DNA of 64,000 nucleotides from Cryobacterium soli (GTDB lineage: Bacteria; Actinomycetota; Actinomycetes; Actinomycetales; Microbacteriaceae): the NCBI RefSeq assembly GCF_003611035.1, contig NZ_CP030033.1:1178001-1242000 (forward strand), in the 5' to 3' direction. Positions 1 to 7,816 of this stretch are shown here, in pieces; the stretch's first letter is position 1; the number at the start of each line of letters is the position of its first letter. A program made the translations under genes and the position numbers. A model generated the notes under the pieces. The model saw only the letters and a program-made list of their open reading frames with translations. It was not told where the DNA came from and did not search any database.

Positions 1-1749
1 GCGCGTCCCGTCGTAGTAGTCGCCGAGAACCTTCGACCACTGCTTTTCCTCGCCCGTGAGGACCGCGTAGGGCAGCAGCCGTTCGTGGAGCTTGAGCACC
101 TGCACGGGCTCGGTCGAGACGGTGCCGGCACCATCCGGTCGGTATGGCGTGCGCAGCGCGCCCAGGGGGCTTTGCAGCACCCGGAGCCGGTCTGCTTCAG
201 CCAGCGAGATATACACTGTGACGCCCTTCAGGTAGTCGCGGAGTTCCGCGCCGCTCGCGGTGAGCGGTCGCACGTCGCCGACTACGGCAAGCGTAACAAT
301 CGCGGCGGCCAGCCCACCGACCAGGAAAAAGAGCGGCCACGCGCCGGCGACCTCGGTGGCGAAGGTGATGATGCTCACCACGACGGCCACGACACCGGCG
401 ACGATCGCCAGGGCGATGAGCCAGCGGCGGACGGCCCCGCCCTTCTTCTCCCGGAGGCCGTCGGTAAGCATCCGTTTGCGTGCCGTTCGGCGCACCTTCT
501 GCAGGGCGGTGCCGAGCGTGGTGCTTTTCTTCTTCAGGTCGCGCACCGAACCGATGGGCCGGTTCGAGGGGAACAGGGCGTTGAGCACGGTGCTCTCGGT
601 GGCGTCGAGACCCTCACGGCTGCGAAGCTCGAGCAAGTAGTGGTTCTTACCGTCACCCTCGAGCACCCGCAGGTTGCCGCGCACGGCGAACTGCAGGAAC
701 TGGGCGGTCATGGCCTTGCCTGAGGCGCGGGCACCGAGGACGTCCCCGGACTGCAGCAGGTTCACCCCGGCCGGTGGCAGGTACTCGGCGATGATGGTGG
801 GTCGCCCCGGCTGGTTGCGCCACCGGGTGGTGCGCAGCACAACCGCGATCGCGGCGGCGATGAGCGCGGCAATGCTGGCGAGGAGGGCGATGGTGGGAAA
901 GGGGTTGGCCGTGAAGGAGTCGTCGCGGGGCACGAAGGTGCCGTCATCGAACCCGACTGCCACGGCGAGTCCCTCGTGCGGGCCCAGGTTGCGCGCCTCG
1001 GCGTCGACGACCCAGCCGTCGCCCACGGCGACGCTGTCGAGGGCATCGCACTCGGTGCCGGATGCCGATCCGCCCTGGTAGCACGCCGTCTGGCCGGTGA
1101 GCTGAGGCACCAGGTCTGGCGCCACATGCACGGTGGCCGAGACCGCGCCGAACGGTTGGGCCCAGCCGGTGCCGTTGACCTCCCAGTAGAACTCCTGGTC
1201 GGCGGTGTCATCGGGAGAAAACGTGACGTAGGTCTGGTGGTAGTTGATCACGTAGGTCTGGTCGCCGTGCACGTAGTCGTCGGCCGCGATGGTGACGCTG
1301 ACATATTCGGCCCCGGTGTCGTCGGAGATGGTCTCCGTGGCGGTGTCGCGCTGCTGGCCGGTCTCGTCGGTGATGCTGTCGATGGTCAGCCCGGTGGGCT
1401 GGCCTTGGTAGTGCGTGGGGATCTCCCGCCGGATGCCGCGATTCTGGTCGGTGTCGGGGAACCGGGCAACGAACGTCTCGGTGGTGGCCAGGGTGGAGTG
1501 GCCTTCGGAGTCACGGCCGAGCTGATAGTCGGCGTGCAGGGACACGAAGCTGAAGTCATCGACGCCCGTCGGCTGGATCTGCGCGACGGGGAGCACCGAG
1601 ACGGAGCCAGGGTCGAGCTGAGCGGCGGCAACAGAGGCCGAGTCGGCGGCGGCGGCGTTGACACCGGTGAGTCCGGTCAGCCCCACGGCTCCAGCAAGAG
1701 CGGTAGCGGCGAGAAAAGTGCTGAGAAGGCGACGTGCAGGTCTGCGCAT
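1..1749 (-). CDS. DUF2207 domain membrane protein (3' end outside window)
   Basis: The reading frame is open from the ATG at 1749 to the window edge (583 codons, no stop), so the C-terminus is missing. The N-terminus (MRRPARRLLSTFLAATALAG) is a signal peptide ending in an Ala-rich stretch. An extracellular domain of about 280 residues with many Asp/Thr/Tyr follows, then a membrane span (TIALLASIAALIAAAIAVVL), a cytoplasmic segment, and two further spans around residues 445-490. This is the layout of DUF2207 (YciQ-like) membrane proteins, whose function is unknown. The start is supported by a -10 hexamer 6 bases upstream and the signal peptide directly after the ATG. Assignment to DUF2207 is by remembered architecture and not by a search. 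Confidence 0.72.
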   Translation of the reverse strand, partial: MRRPARRLLSTFLAATALAGAVGLTGLTGVNAAAADSASVAAAQLDPGSVSVLPVAQIQPTGVDDFSFVSLHADYQLGRDSEGHSTLATTETFVARFPDTDQNRGIRREIPTHYQGQPTGLTIDSITDETGQQRDTATETISDDTGAEYVSVTIAADDYVHGDQTYVINYHQTYVTFSPDDTADQEFYWEVNGTGWAQPFGAVSATVHVAPDLVPQLTGQTACYQGGSASGTECDALDSVAVGDGWVVDAEARNLGPHEGLAVAVGFDDGTFVPRDDSFTANPFPTIALLASIAALIAAAIAVVLRTTRWRNQPGRPTIIAEYLPPAGVNLLQSGDVLGARASGKAMTAQFLQFAVRGNLRVLEGDGKNHYLLELRSREGLDATESTVLNALFPSNRPIGSVRDLKKKSTTLGTALQKVRRTARKRMLTDGLREKKGGAVRRWLIALAIVAGVVAVVVSIITFATEVAGAWPLFFLVGGLAAAIVTLAVVGDVRPLTASGAELRDYLKGVTVYISLAEADRLRVLQSPLGALRTPYRPDGAGTVSTEPVQVLKLHERLLPYAVLTGEEKQWSKVLGDYYDGTR

Positions 1750-1755
1750 GCTTTC

Positions 1756-1761
1756 ATGCTA
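1756..1761 (-). promoter_or_regulatory. -10 hexamer, leaderless start of the DUF2207 gene
   Basis: On the minus strand TAGCAT is followed by six bases (GAAAGC) and the ATG at 1749. There is no Shine-Dalgarno, so transcription would begin at or next to the ATG. Confidence 0.5.
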
Positions 1762-1812
1762 GCCACCGACCAGGGTGACTCGCTCCGCCGACGTGTGGAG
1801 GAGAAGTGCAGA

Positions 1813-2370
1813 TCAGGCGGGCTGTGTGCTGATGGGCAGGGTAGCCGGGTGCTCGAGCATGTCGATGAGCACCGGCCGGAGCTCAGCGAGCCACACGACG
1901 TATCCGGCTTCGGTGAGGTGCAGGCTGTCGGTGGACCATTCGGCACTCAGTGCGCCCTCGGCATCCGCCAGCGCCGGCCAGAGGTCGAGGTAGCGGGCCT
2001 TGACCGTGGGAGCGAACTGGCGCAGGTGGCGGTTGATGGATCGGATCACGTGAACGGCGTCGTGCTCGCGCGGTGGCACGGATTGGATGAGCAGCCTGGT
2101 GCCCGGAAGCTTCTTGCGCAGAGTGCACAGGATGGTCTCGATGTTGCGCACGATGTACTCGTCGGAGCGATGCCAGCCGACGTCGTTCGTCCCCACCTGT
2201 AGCACGACGGCATCGGGGTCGATCTCGACGACGGCGTCGAGCCGGGCGATCACTTCATCCGTCGTGTCGCCGCACACTCCGAGATTATGGACCTCGAACT
2301 CGCCGAAGCGTTCTTCCCAGCGGGCGCCGGCGCTGAGACCATCGCCAACGAATACCACCACTCCGGACAT
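1813..2370 (-). CDS. SGNH/GDSL-type hydrolase
   Basis: 185 aa, cytoplasmic (no signal peptide). Block I is FVGDGLSAGARW near the N-terminus with the likely nucleophile serine in GDGLS. Block III is VGTNDVGW (Asn of the oxyanion hole) and block V is DSLHLTEAGY (catalytic Asp and His). All SGNH landmarks are present, so it should be an active esterase or lipase-like enzyme; the substrate is not predictable. I chose the ATG at 2370 because GGGAGG lies 5 bases upstream; an in-frame ATG at 2397 would add nine residues without a ribosome site. It is followed by the DUF2207 gene on the same strand, 63 bp away. Confidence 0.8.
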   Translation of the reverse strand: MSGVVVFVGDGLSAGARWEERFGEFEVHNLGVCGDTTDEVIARLDAVVEIDPDAVVLQVGTNDVGWHRSDEYIVRNIETILCTLRKKLPGTRLLIQSVPPREHDAVHVIRSINRHLRQFAPTVKARYLDLWPALADAEGALSAEWSTDSLHLTEAGYVVWLAELRPVLIDMLEHPATLPISTQPA

Positions 2371-2500
2371 GTCGCCTCCCCAACGCTTGCCTACCATGAT
2401 GCGCCCCCGGCTGGCCTCTGGCTAGGGTCCAACCTGACAAGCTCCCGTCAGCCTCGCGGTCGCCCCACCCCTCCGTCTGCGTCCTCCGCTCGCCCCCACC

Positions 2501-2519
2501 GGTCGAGCACGTCGAGACC
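2501..2519. repeat. Degenerate copy of a dispersed palindromic intergenic element
   Basis: GGTCGAGCACGTCGAGACC resembles the arms found at 44992-45015 and 45026-45049 (GGTGGTCGAGCCTGTCGA...) and is itself nearly palindromic. It lies between the SGNH hydrolase and the DUF222 gene. Confidence 0.4.
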
Positions 2520-2598
2520 TGGCGAGACCCGGTGCCCCGGTCTGCGGAAGCCGCCCATCTTGTTGGTCGGGCCGTCGAGACTGGTGCGGGTTGTGGGG

Positions 2599-4722
2599 TC
2601 AGTGTTGGTGGGGTGTTTTGCTGGGCATGTCGATGAGGGTTTGTCCGGGGTCGATGGTGGCGGGTGGGCGGAGCCAGTAGCGGCCTTGGTTTTCGAAGAT
2701 TTGCCAGCCTTGGTTGTGCAGGAGTCTGTGGTGGGGGTTGCAGAGCAGGATGCCGTGGCGGATGTCGGTGCTGCCGTGGTCGCGGAGCCAGTGGTCGATG
2801 TGGTGGGTTTCGGTGAAGGCGGGTGGTTTGTCGCAGTCGCCCCAGCGACAGCCGCCGTCGCGGGCGGCGAGGGCGATGCGTTGGGCGGGGGTGAAGAGGC
2901 GCACGTCTCGGCCGAGGTCGAGGGGTTGGTTGTCGGTGCTGAAGGTGATGGGCAGGCTGCCGCTGTCGCAGATGAGCCGGTCGAGGGTGGGTTGGGACAG
3001 GGGCGCGGGGTTGCCCTCGAGGTAACCGTGCGCGGTGAGGTCGGGCAGGGGTGCGAGGATCTCATCCGGTCGCCGCAGCAGCAGGAGTCCCGACCCCGGC
3101 GGGATCACCGGGTCAGGCCGGGCCGGGCCGTCGACGTGGGACGTCGAGCCCGGCGGGATGAGCGGGTCGGGCCGAGCTTGGCCGTTGACGTGGGACGTCG
3201 GGCCCGGCGGGATGAGCGGGTCGGGCCGCGCTTGGCCGTTCAGGTGGGGTGCCGGGATCGGTGTTGCTGCGGTGGAGAAGGTCCACGTGGGTGTTGAAGT
3301 GCCGGTGGGGGTATCCGTCCCGGTGAAGGCTGAACTCCCCGCGGGGGCAGTGGTTCCGGTGTCGGAAGGGGTGCCGGTGCGGCCGGGGTTCTCGGTGGCG
3401 GCAGGATTCGCGGTGCTGGCGGGGTTCCCGGTGGCGGGAGGAGCATCCGCGCCGGTCGCGGTCGTGGGGCGCGTGGGCGCCTCTCCGGGGGTGGTCTGGT
3501 GGGTGATGATGCGGACGGAGGGCTGCCGGCCGCCGAGGATGCGGTTGGGGTTGATCTCGGTGCCGGCTTTGAGGAGGGCGAGGAAACCGTCCGCGGCGAT
3601 CTGCTCCGTGCTGCGCGGGTCATCGCGCACGCTTTGGGCCCACTTCGCGCGGGCCGGGTCGACAAAGCGCACCCCGCCACGGCGGGGACTGGTGAGGCTG
3701 TCGTAGGCGGAGAGGACGAACGCGCCCTGCTCGGGCGGGAACACCCCGTGCAGGTGCACCTGGCCGGACGGGTTCGTCCACACGCGCAGGGAGCGGTCGT
3801 CCCACGCTTTTTGTTCTCGCACGATGATCCCGGCCGCGTCGAGGGAGTCCCGGGTGCGGCGGGCCCTTTTGAGCAACTGATCCACGTTCAGGGTTCGGGC
3901 ATCCCGGAGCAACTCCTCGACGGCGGTCGCGAGGACCGGCCCCGTCACGACGGTATCGATGTCACCGAGCCCGGTGCGGATCGCGTGGGCGGCCGCCACA
4001 GACAACGCCCCGCAGGTCACGGCCTCGGAGATCTTGTGGTGCCACGGCAGCACCGCCGGATCAATCGCCGGAATGCCCACCCCGTCCAGCCCGTTCCGGC
4101 CGTCGAGTTCGTCCTGGCCGTCGAGGCCGTCAAGCCGCGTCGACTCCGGGTCCCCGCCGGAGCCATCAGCATCGCCAGTACCGCCAGCACCGTCCGTCCC
4201 GCCAGCACCGTCGAGCTCGTCGAGGAGTCTGCGGGCGGCTTCATCCTCAGCAGCTGCGGCCGCAGCTCGCGCAGCGGCGGCCTCGTTGTCGGCGAGCATC
4301 CGGCCCACGTCCACGAGCCGGCGCGCGTCGGCCTTGGTCGACCCGGTGAGCTTTTGGATCAACCCGTCCGGGTTCAGATACCCCTGCTGCGCTGCCAACC
4401 CGGACTGGCCCAACTCCGGCCGGGACCGGTGCGCGATGGTCTTCGCCACCCACACCTGCCGGGTACCGACCGTCTCCGAGAGCCGGGCGATGTCGCGTTG
4501 GCACGCGAGAGCATCCGCATCCGACAGGGCGTCATAATCTGCGCTGCACGACCCCCAGCGGGCCACCGCGGCGACCACATCGGCCAGCGATCCCGCCGGG
4601 CCCGAAGGCCGCACCTCGGCCAGAACCGGCACCGCAGCCAGCGCCGGCGGCACCGTCTCGGAGACCGGACGGGCGGGCTCCGGAACGGTGTCGGGGGCGA
4701 AGATTGCTGCGAGGCTGGACAT
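2599..4722 (-). CDS. DUF222 / 13E12-type protein with C-terminal HNH endonuclease domain
   Basis: 707 aa. The N-terminal half is the DUF222 helical region typical of actinobacterial 13E12 repeat-family proteins. The middle is Pro/Thr/Ala-rich and low-complexity, with three 18-residue tandem repeats (core GQARPDPLIPPG). The C-terminus is an HNH module: CRWGDCDKPP, ETHHIDHW and LLCNPHHRLLH give paired Cys and the His metal/catalytic residues. The family is abundant and often multi-copy in actinobacteria; the biological role is unknown and a nuclease or mobile-intron-like origin has been suggested. The start at 4722 is supported by TACTCT six bases upstream of the ATG; an in-frame ATG at 4806 would add 28 residues lacking family character. 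Confidence 0.85.
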   Translation of the reverse strand: MSSLAAIFAPDTVPEPARPVSETVPPALAAVPVLAEVRPSGPAGSLADVVAAVARWGSCSADYDALSDADALACQRDIARLSETVGTRQVWVAKTIAHRSRPELGQSGLAAQQGYLNPDGLIQKLTGSTKADARRLVDVGRMLADNEAAAARAAAAAAEDEAARRLLDELDGAGGTDGAGGTGDADGSGGDPESTRLDGLDGQDELDGRNGLDGVGIPAIDPAVLPWHHKISEAVTCGALSVAAAHAIRTGLGDIDTVVTGPVLATAVEELLRDARTLNVDQLLKRARRTRDSLDAAGIIVREQKAWDDRSLRVWTNPSGQVHLHGVFPPEQGAFVLSAYDSLTSPRRGGVRFVDPARAKWAQSVRDDPRSTEQIAADGFLALLKAGTEINPNRILGGRQPSVRIITHQTTPGEAPTRPTTATGADAPPATGNPASTANPAATENPGRTGTPSDTGTTAPAGSSAFTGTDTPTGTSTPTWTFSTAATPIPAPHLNGQARPDPLIPPGPTSHVNGQARPDPLIPPGSTSHVDGPARPDPVIPPGSGLLLLRRPDEILAPLPDLTAHGYLEGNPAPLSQPTLDRLICDSGSLPITFSTDNQPLDLGRDVRLFTPAQRIALAARDGGCRWGDCDKPPAFTETHHIDHWLRDHGSTDIRHGILLCNPHHRLLHNQGWQIFENQGRYWLRPPATIDPGQTLIDMPSKTPHQH
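3095..3250. repeat. Tandem 54-bp repeat inside the DUF222-HNH gene
   Basis: Three near-identical units begin at 3095, 3149 and 3203 (exactly 54 bp apart, each starting CCCGGCGGGAT). They encode 18-residue repeats in the linker before the HNH domain. Copy number may vary between strains. Confidence 0.85.
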
Positions 4723-4728
4723 GCAGTG

Positions 4729-4734
4729 AGAGTA
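4729..4734 (-). promoter_or_regulatory. -10 hexamer of the DUF222-HNH gene
   Basis: TACTCT, then six bases (CACTGC), then the ATG at 4722; fits the leaderless pattern seen for other genes here. Confidence 0.45.
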
Positions 4735-4850
4735 TCCCGATCTCGTAGCTTTGTGTGCCCAAAACCAAGGCTGTGGATAACTCTTTTTGAGCCCGAGCCT
4801 GCCCATTTAGCCCGAGATCGGAATCACGTGTTTCCGTGCGCGCGTGCTGC

Positions 4851-4960
4851 GAGATTGTGCACCGGGACACTGCTCACAATGCCAGGAACAGAGGGGCATG
4901 GCCCCCAACGCAGGGCGGGTCACCGGGTTCGACAAACCCGAGCGGAGAGATTGTGCACCG
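4851..4960. repeat. 14-bp direct repeat flanking a hairpin
   Basis: GAGATTGTGCACCG occurs at 4851-4864 and again at 4947-4960, each centred on the palindrome GTGCAC. A perfect hairpin (4924-4940) ends six bases before the second copy. Confidence 0.6.
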
Positions 4961-5029
4961 ACAGCGGCCGAACCTGCTGACGCCTGGAACGCCCCCTCCG
5001 CCGGACGGCTCACCCGATCTGATCGGCTG

Positions 5030-6619
5030 CTACGTCAGGGCGGCGGCCTCGGCGGTCTCCGGGCTTTCCGGCGGCGCACCGGTGGCGGAAAGGGCACCAG
5101 CGGAGTCAGCCTCGGCGGTCTCCGCGTGCACGGTTGCGGCCTCGGACTCGGCTGCGGCCGTGATGCGGTTTGCCATGCCGCTGAAGATCACGCCGTGGAA
5201 GGGCAGGATCGAGAACCAGTACAGCCGGCCGCCCAAGCCGCGCGGGAAGAACACGGCGCGCTGCCGGTAGATCGAGCCGCCGTCAGCCGTGGGTTCTGCC
5301 CGCATCTCGAGCCAGGCACGTCCGGGAACGAGCATCTCCGCCCGCAGGCGCAGGAAGCTGCCCCGGTCGATGCGTTCCACGCGCCAGAAGTCGAGCACGT
5401 CACCGGTCTGCAGACGATCGGGGTGACGCCGGCCGCGTCGCAGCCCTACTCCCCCGACCAGCTTGTCCATCCAGCCGCGCACGGCCCAGGCCAGCGGGAA
5501 GGAATACCATCCGTTCTCGCCCCCGATGCTCTCGATGACACGCCACAGGTCGGCCGGCTTGGCCGACGTCTTCTTCTCCTTGAGGTCGGTGTAGACGAGG
5601 TGGCCGGCCCAATCGGGGTCGCTGGGCAGGGGGTTGCTCGACGCGCCCTCGGTGGCCGCGTTCTGCCAGCTGGTCTCCACGTCGCCGTCACGCATGCGGC
5701 CGAGCGCCAGGCGAACGGCCCGGCGATACGTGGTGAGGCCGCCGGCGGGCGGCGGGATCACCGCATCGATGTCGTGCTCGTGCATCACGCAGTCGTACTG
5801 AAGCGAGGCGATGATGGGGATGGCCAGGCTCCTGGGGATGGGGGTGACCAGGTTGACCCACTGCGAGGCCAGCCACGGCGTGAGCACCGGGAGCGCGGCG
5901 ATGGGACGCTGGTGCAGGCCCGCCTCGAGGGCGTAGCCGTTCATCATCTGGCCGTAGCGCAGCACGTCCGGCCCACCGATGTCGAAGGTGCGGTTCACCT
6001 CGGCGGGCACGTCGGCCGCCGCGAGCAGGTAGTACAGCACATCGCGCACGGCGATCGGCTGGATGAAGTTGCGCACCCACTTGGGCGCGGGCATGTACGG
6101 GAGCACATCGGTGAGGTGTCGGATCATCTCGAACGAGGTGGAGCCGGACCCGATCACCACGCCCGCCTGGAACGCCACGGTGGGCACGCCGGACGCCAGC
6201 AGGATACGGCCGACCTCGGCGCGGGATCGCAAGTGCGGCGACAAGGTGTCGGTGTCCGGGTGCAGTCCACCGAGGTACACGATGCGGGAGACCCCGGCTG
6301 CGGCAGCGGCCGTGGCGACGTTCCGGGCGGCCTCGCGCTCGGTCTGCTCGAAGTCGCCCTTGGCTCCCATCGAGTGCACGAGGTAGTAGAACACGTCGAT
6401 GTCCGTGCTCGCCGCGGCCAGCGATTCTGCGTTGCCCAGGTCTCCCTCGACGATGTCGACGTCCTTGGCCCATGGCACATCGGTGAGCTTTTGCGGGGAA
6501 CGCACGAGAACTCGCACGTCGTGCCCTGCCTCGAGGAGCCGGGGAACCAGCCGGCCACCGATGTATCCGGTGGCACCGGTAACGAGGACTCGCCGCGGAG
6601 AAGTTGTTCGCTCTGTCAT
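5030..6619 (-). CDS. NAD(P)-binding SDR-like protein with DUF2867 domain
   Basis: 529 aa. An extended/atypical short-chain dehydrogenase fold occupies about the first 300 residues, with the dinucleotide motif GATGYIGGRL at 15-24 and VRSPQKL at the end of the second strand. About 150 residues of DUF2867 follow (the SRPBCC-like region around FWRVERIDRGSFLRLRAEM). The C-terminal tail is Ala/Glu-rich. Proteins of this architecture are annotated as nucleoside-diphosphate-sugar epimerases or NAD(P)H-binding proteins; no substrate is established. The start is backed by TAGGCT six bases before the ATG. It is divergent from the next gene across a 162-bp spacer. Confidence 0.82.
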   Translation of the reverse strand: MTERTTSPRRVLVTGATGYIGGRLVPRLLEAGHDVRVLVRSPQKLTDVPWAKDVDIVEGDLGNAESLAAASTDIDVFYYLVHSMGAKGDFEQTEREAARNVATAAAAAGVSRIVYLGGLHPDTDTLSPHLRSRAEVGRILLASGVPTVAFQAGVVIGSGSTSFEMIRHLTDVLPYMPAPKWVRNFIQPIAVRDVLYYLLAAADVPAEVNRTFDIGGPDVLRYGQMMNGYALEAGLHQRPIAALPVLTPWLASQWVNLVTPIPRSLAIPIIASLQYDCVMHEHDIDAVIPPPAGGLTTYRRAVRLALGRMRDGDVETSWQNAATEGASSNPLPSDPDWAGHLVYTDLKEKKTSAKPADLWRVIESIGGENGWYSFPLAWAVRGWMDKLVGGVGLRRGRRHPDRLQTGDVLDFWRVERIDRGSFLRLRAEMLVPGRAWLEMRAEPTADGGSIYRQRAVFFPRGLGGRLYWFSILPFHGVIFSGMANRITAAAESEAATVHAETAEADSAGALSATGAPPESPETAEAAALT

Positions 6620-6625
6620 TGCGTC

Positions 6626-6631
6626 AGCCTA
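6626..6631 (-). promoter_or_regulatory. -10 hexamer, leaderless start of the SDR/DUF2867 gene
   Basis: TAGGCT, six bases (GACGCA), ATG at 6619; no Shine-Dalgarno. Confidence 0.5.
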
Positions 6632-6781
6632 GGCGCAGAGTCTGGACTGCGCCTGCGGAAAAGGCCGTCATCGGGGCGATTTCGGTTTTGCGTGCGCCGC
6701 GCCGGCCGGGTGTGCGGAACTGCCTCCTGCGCCTGTGGATGGATCCCGCGCGCTGTGCCGCCCGCGGGGGACAATCGCCGG

Positions 6782-7816
6782 ATGATTCTTCGACTCGACC
6801 CGCGGTATCCGCTCGTCTGGCGCACTCCGGACACCATCCAGCTGGGCGTCGACCGGCCGCTGGCGATCGTTCCGGGGGTGACGGCACCGCTGGAGGGCGT
6901 CATCGCGGCACTCCGGGGCGGCGTACCCCTGTCGGGCGCGCTGATGCTCGGGCGGCAGGCCGGCGCAACCGATGAGGCGACCTCCGCCCTGCTGAGCGCC
7001 CTGGGTCCCGCCCTGGTGCGAGGTTCGGCCGTTCACGTGTCCGGAACGGGCGACACGGCGGCGGACGCCGGCGCCGCGGCAGACGGTTCGCCGGGGATAG
7101 GTGATGCCGCGGATGGCTCCCTGCCGGGCTCCGCCGAGCCCGGGCCCGACGGCAGCACCCGGCCCGGTACCGCTTCCGGCGGCATGACGGCCGGCCGGGC
7201 CCTGGCTGGCCACCGCCCGGTCGTGTGCGTCGACGGCGCCGGCGCCACGGCCGACCGCATCCGCAGCCTGCTGAGTGAGCTGAGCATCACCGTGGTGACG
7301 ACCGAGGTCCTCGCCGCAACCGGTGCTGTCCCTCCCCCGCGACTGCCCGACCTGGCGGTGATCGTCGACCACTTCGTGTTGGCTCCCGAGCGGCACGGCC
7401 GCTGGCTGCGCCGGGACATTCCTCATCTGCCGGTGTTGTTCAGCGACGCCGAGGTGCGCGTCGGGCCGCTCGTGGAGCCAGGCGCCGGCCCCTGCCTGAC
7501 CTGCCTGGAGCTGGACCGGGTCGACGAGGATCCGGCCTGGCCCGCCATCGCCTGCCAGCTGCTCCACCGGACGGCACCCACCGAGACGCCGCGGCTCGGT
7601 ATCGAGGCCGCCGCCACGGTGGCCGGCATCGTGCACGAGCGACTGTTCGCGGCCTCGAACGAGTTCGCCGCCGCGTCGCTGGCGATCGACGCGATCAGCC
7701 TGTCGGTCAGGCGCCGCGCGCACCGGCCGCACGCGCGGTGCGGATGCCGATTTCTGCCAGAAAACGTGATCGTTCTCGCGGGGAACGCTGCTGGCTTCCG
7801 GCCACGGACCAACTGA
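6782..7816 (+). CDS. TOMM/ThiF-type cyclodehydratase-like protein
   Basis: 344 aa. The C-terminal half has features of the 'TOMM precursor leader peptide-binding' or ocin-ThiF-like family: VGPLVEPGAGPCLTCLELDR with a CxxC pair, then EAAATVAGIVHERL, and a terminal HARCGCRFLPE with a second CxC pair that would complete a zinc site. The middle (about 85-140) is Gly/Ala/Asp-rich. There is no YcaO partner, precursor peptide or RiPP transporter nearby; the location beside uvrD2 suggests a conserved non-RiPP role. The start ATG has GGGGGA about 9 bases upstream. Its last 110 bp overlap the 3' end of the convergent uvrD2-like gene. Family assignment is from motifs only. Confidence 0.68.
   Translation: MILRLDPRYPLVWRTPDTIQLGVDRPLAIVPGVTAPLEGVIAALRGGVPLSGALMLGRQAGATDEATSALLSALGPALVRGSAVHVSGTGDTAADAGAAADGSPGIGDAADGSLPGSAEPGPDGSTRPGTASGGMTAGRALAGHRPVVCVDGAGATADRIRSLLSELSITVVTTEVLAATGAVPPPRLPDLAVIVDHFVLAPERHGRWLRRDIPHLPVLFSDAEVRVGPLVEPGAGPCLTCLELDRVDEDPAWPAIACQLLHRTAPTETPRLGIEAAATVAGIVHERLFAASNEFAAASLAIDAISLSVRRRAHRPHARCGCRFLPENVIVLAGNAAGFRPRTN

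Larger units (their letters stand above)
4723..5029. other. Non-coding stretch upstream of the DUF222 gene
   Basis: No convincing gene. It holds the DUF222 promoter (-10 TACTCT at 4729-4734, minus strand), two copies of GAGATTGTGCACCG (4851-4864 and 4947-4960), a perfect 6-bp stem hairpin CGGGTT-CGACA-AACCCG at 4924-4940, and two AGCCCGAG words near 4792 and 4810. The long plus-strand ORF crossing it is an antisense shadow. Confidence 0.6.

Noticed and set aside
976..2202. A 408-codon plus-strand ORF
   Set aside because: Antisense to the DUF2207 and SGNH hydrolase genes; no recognisable domain.
4844..7816. A 990-codon plus-strand ORF
   Set aside because: Its first two thirds are antisense to the SDR/DUF2867 gene and have no family character; only the part from 6782 is a believable gene.
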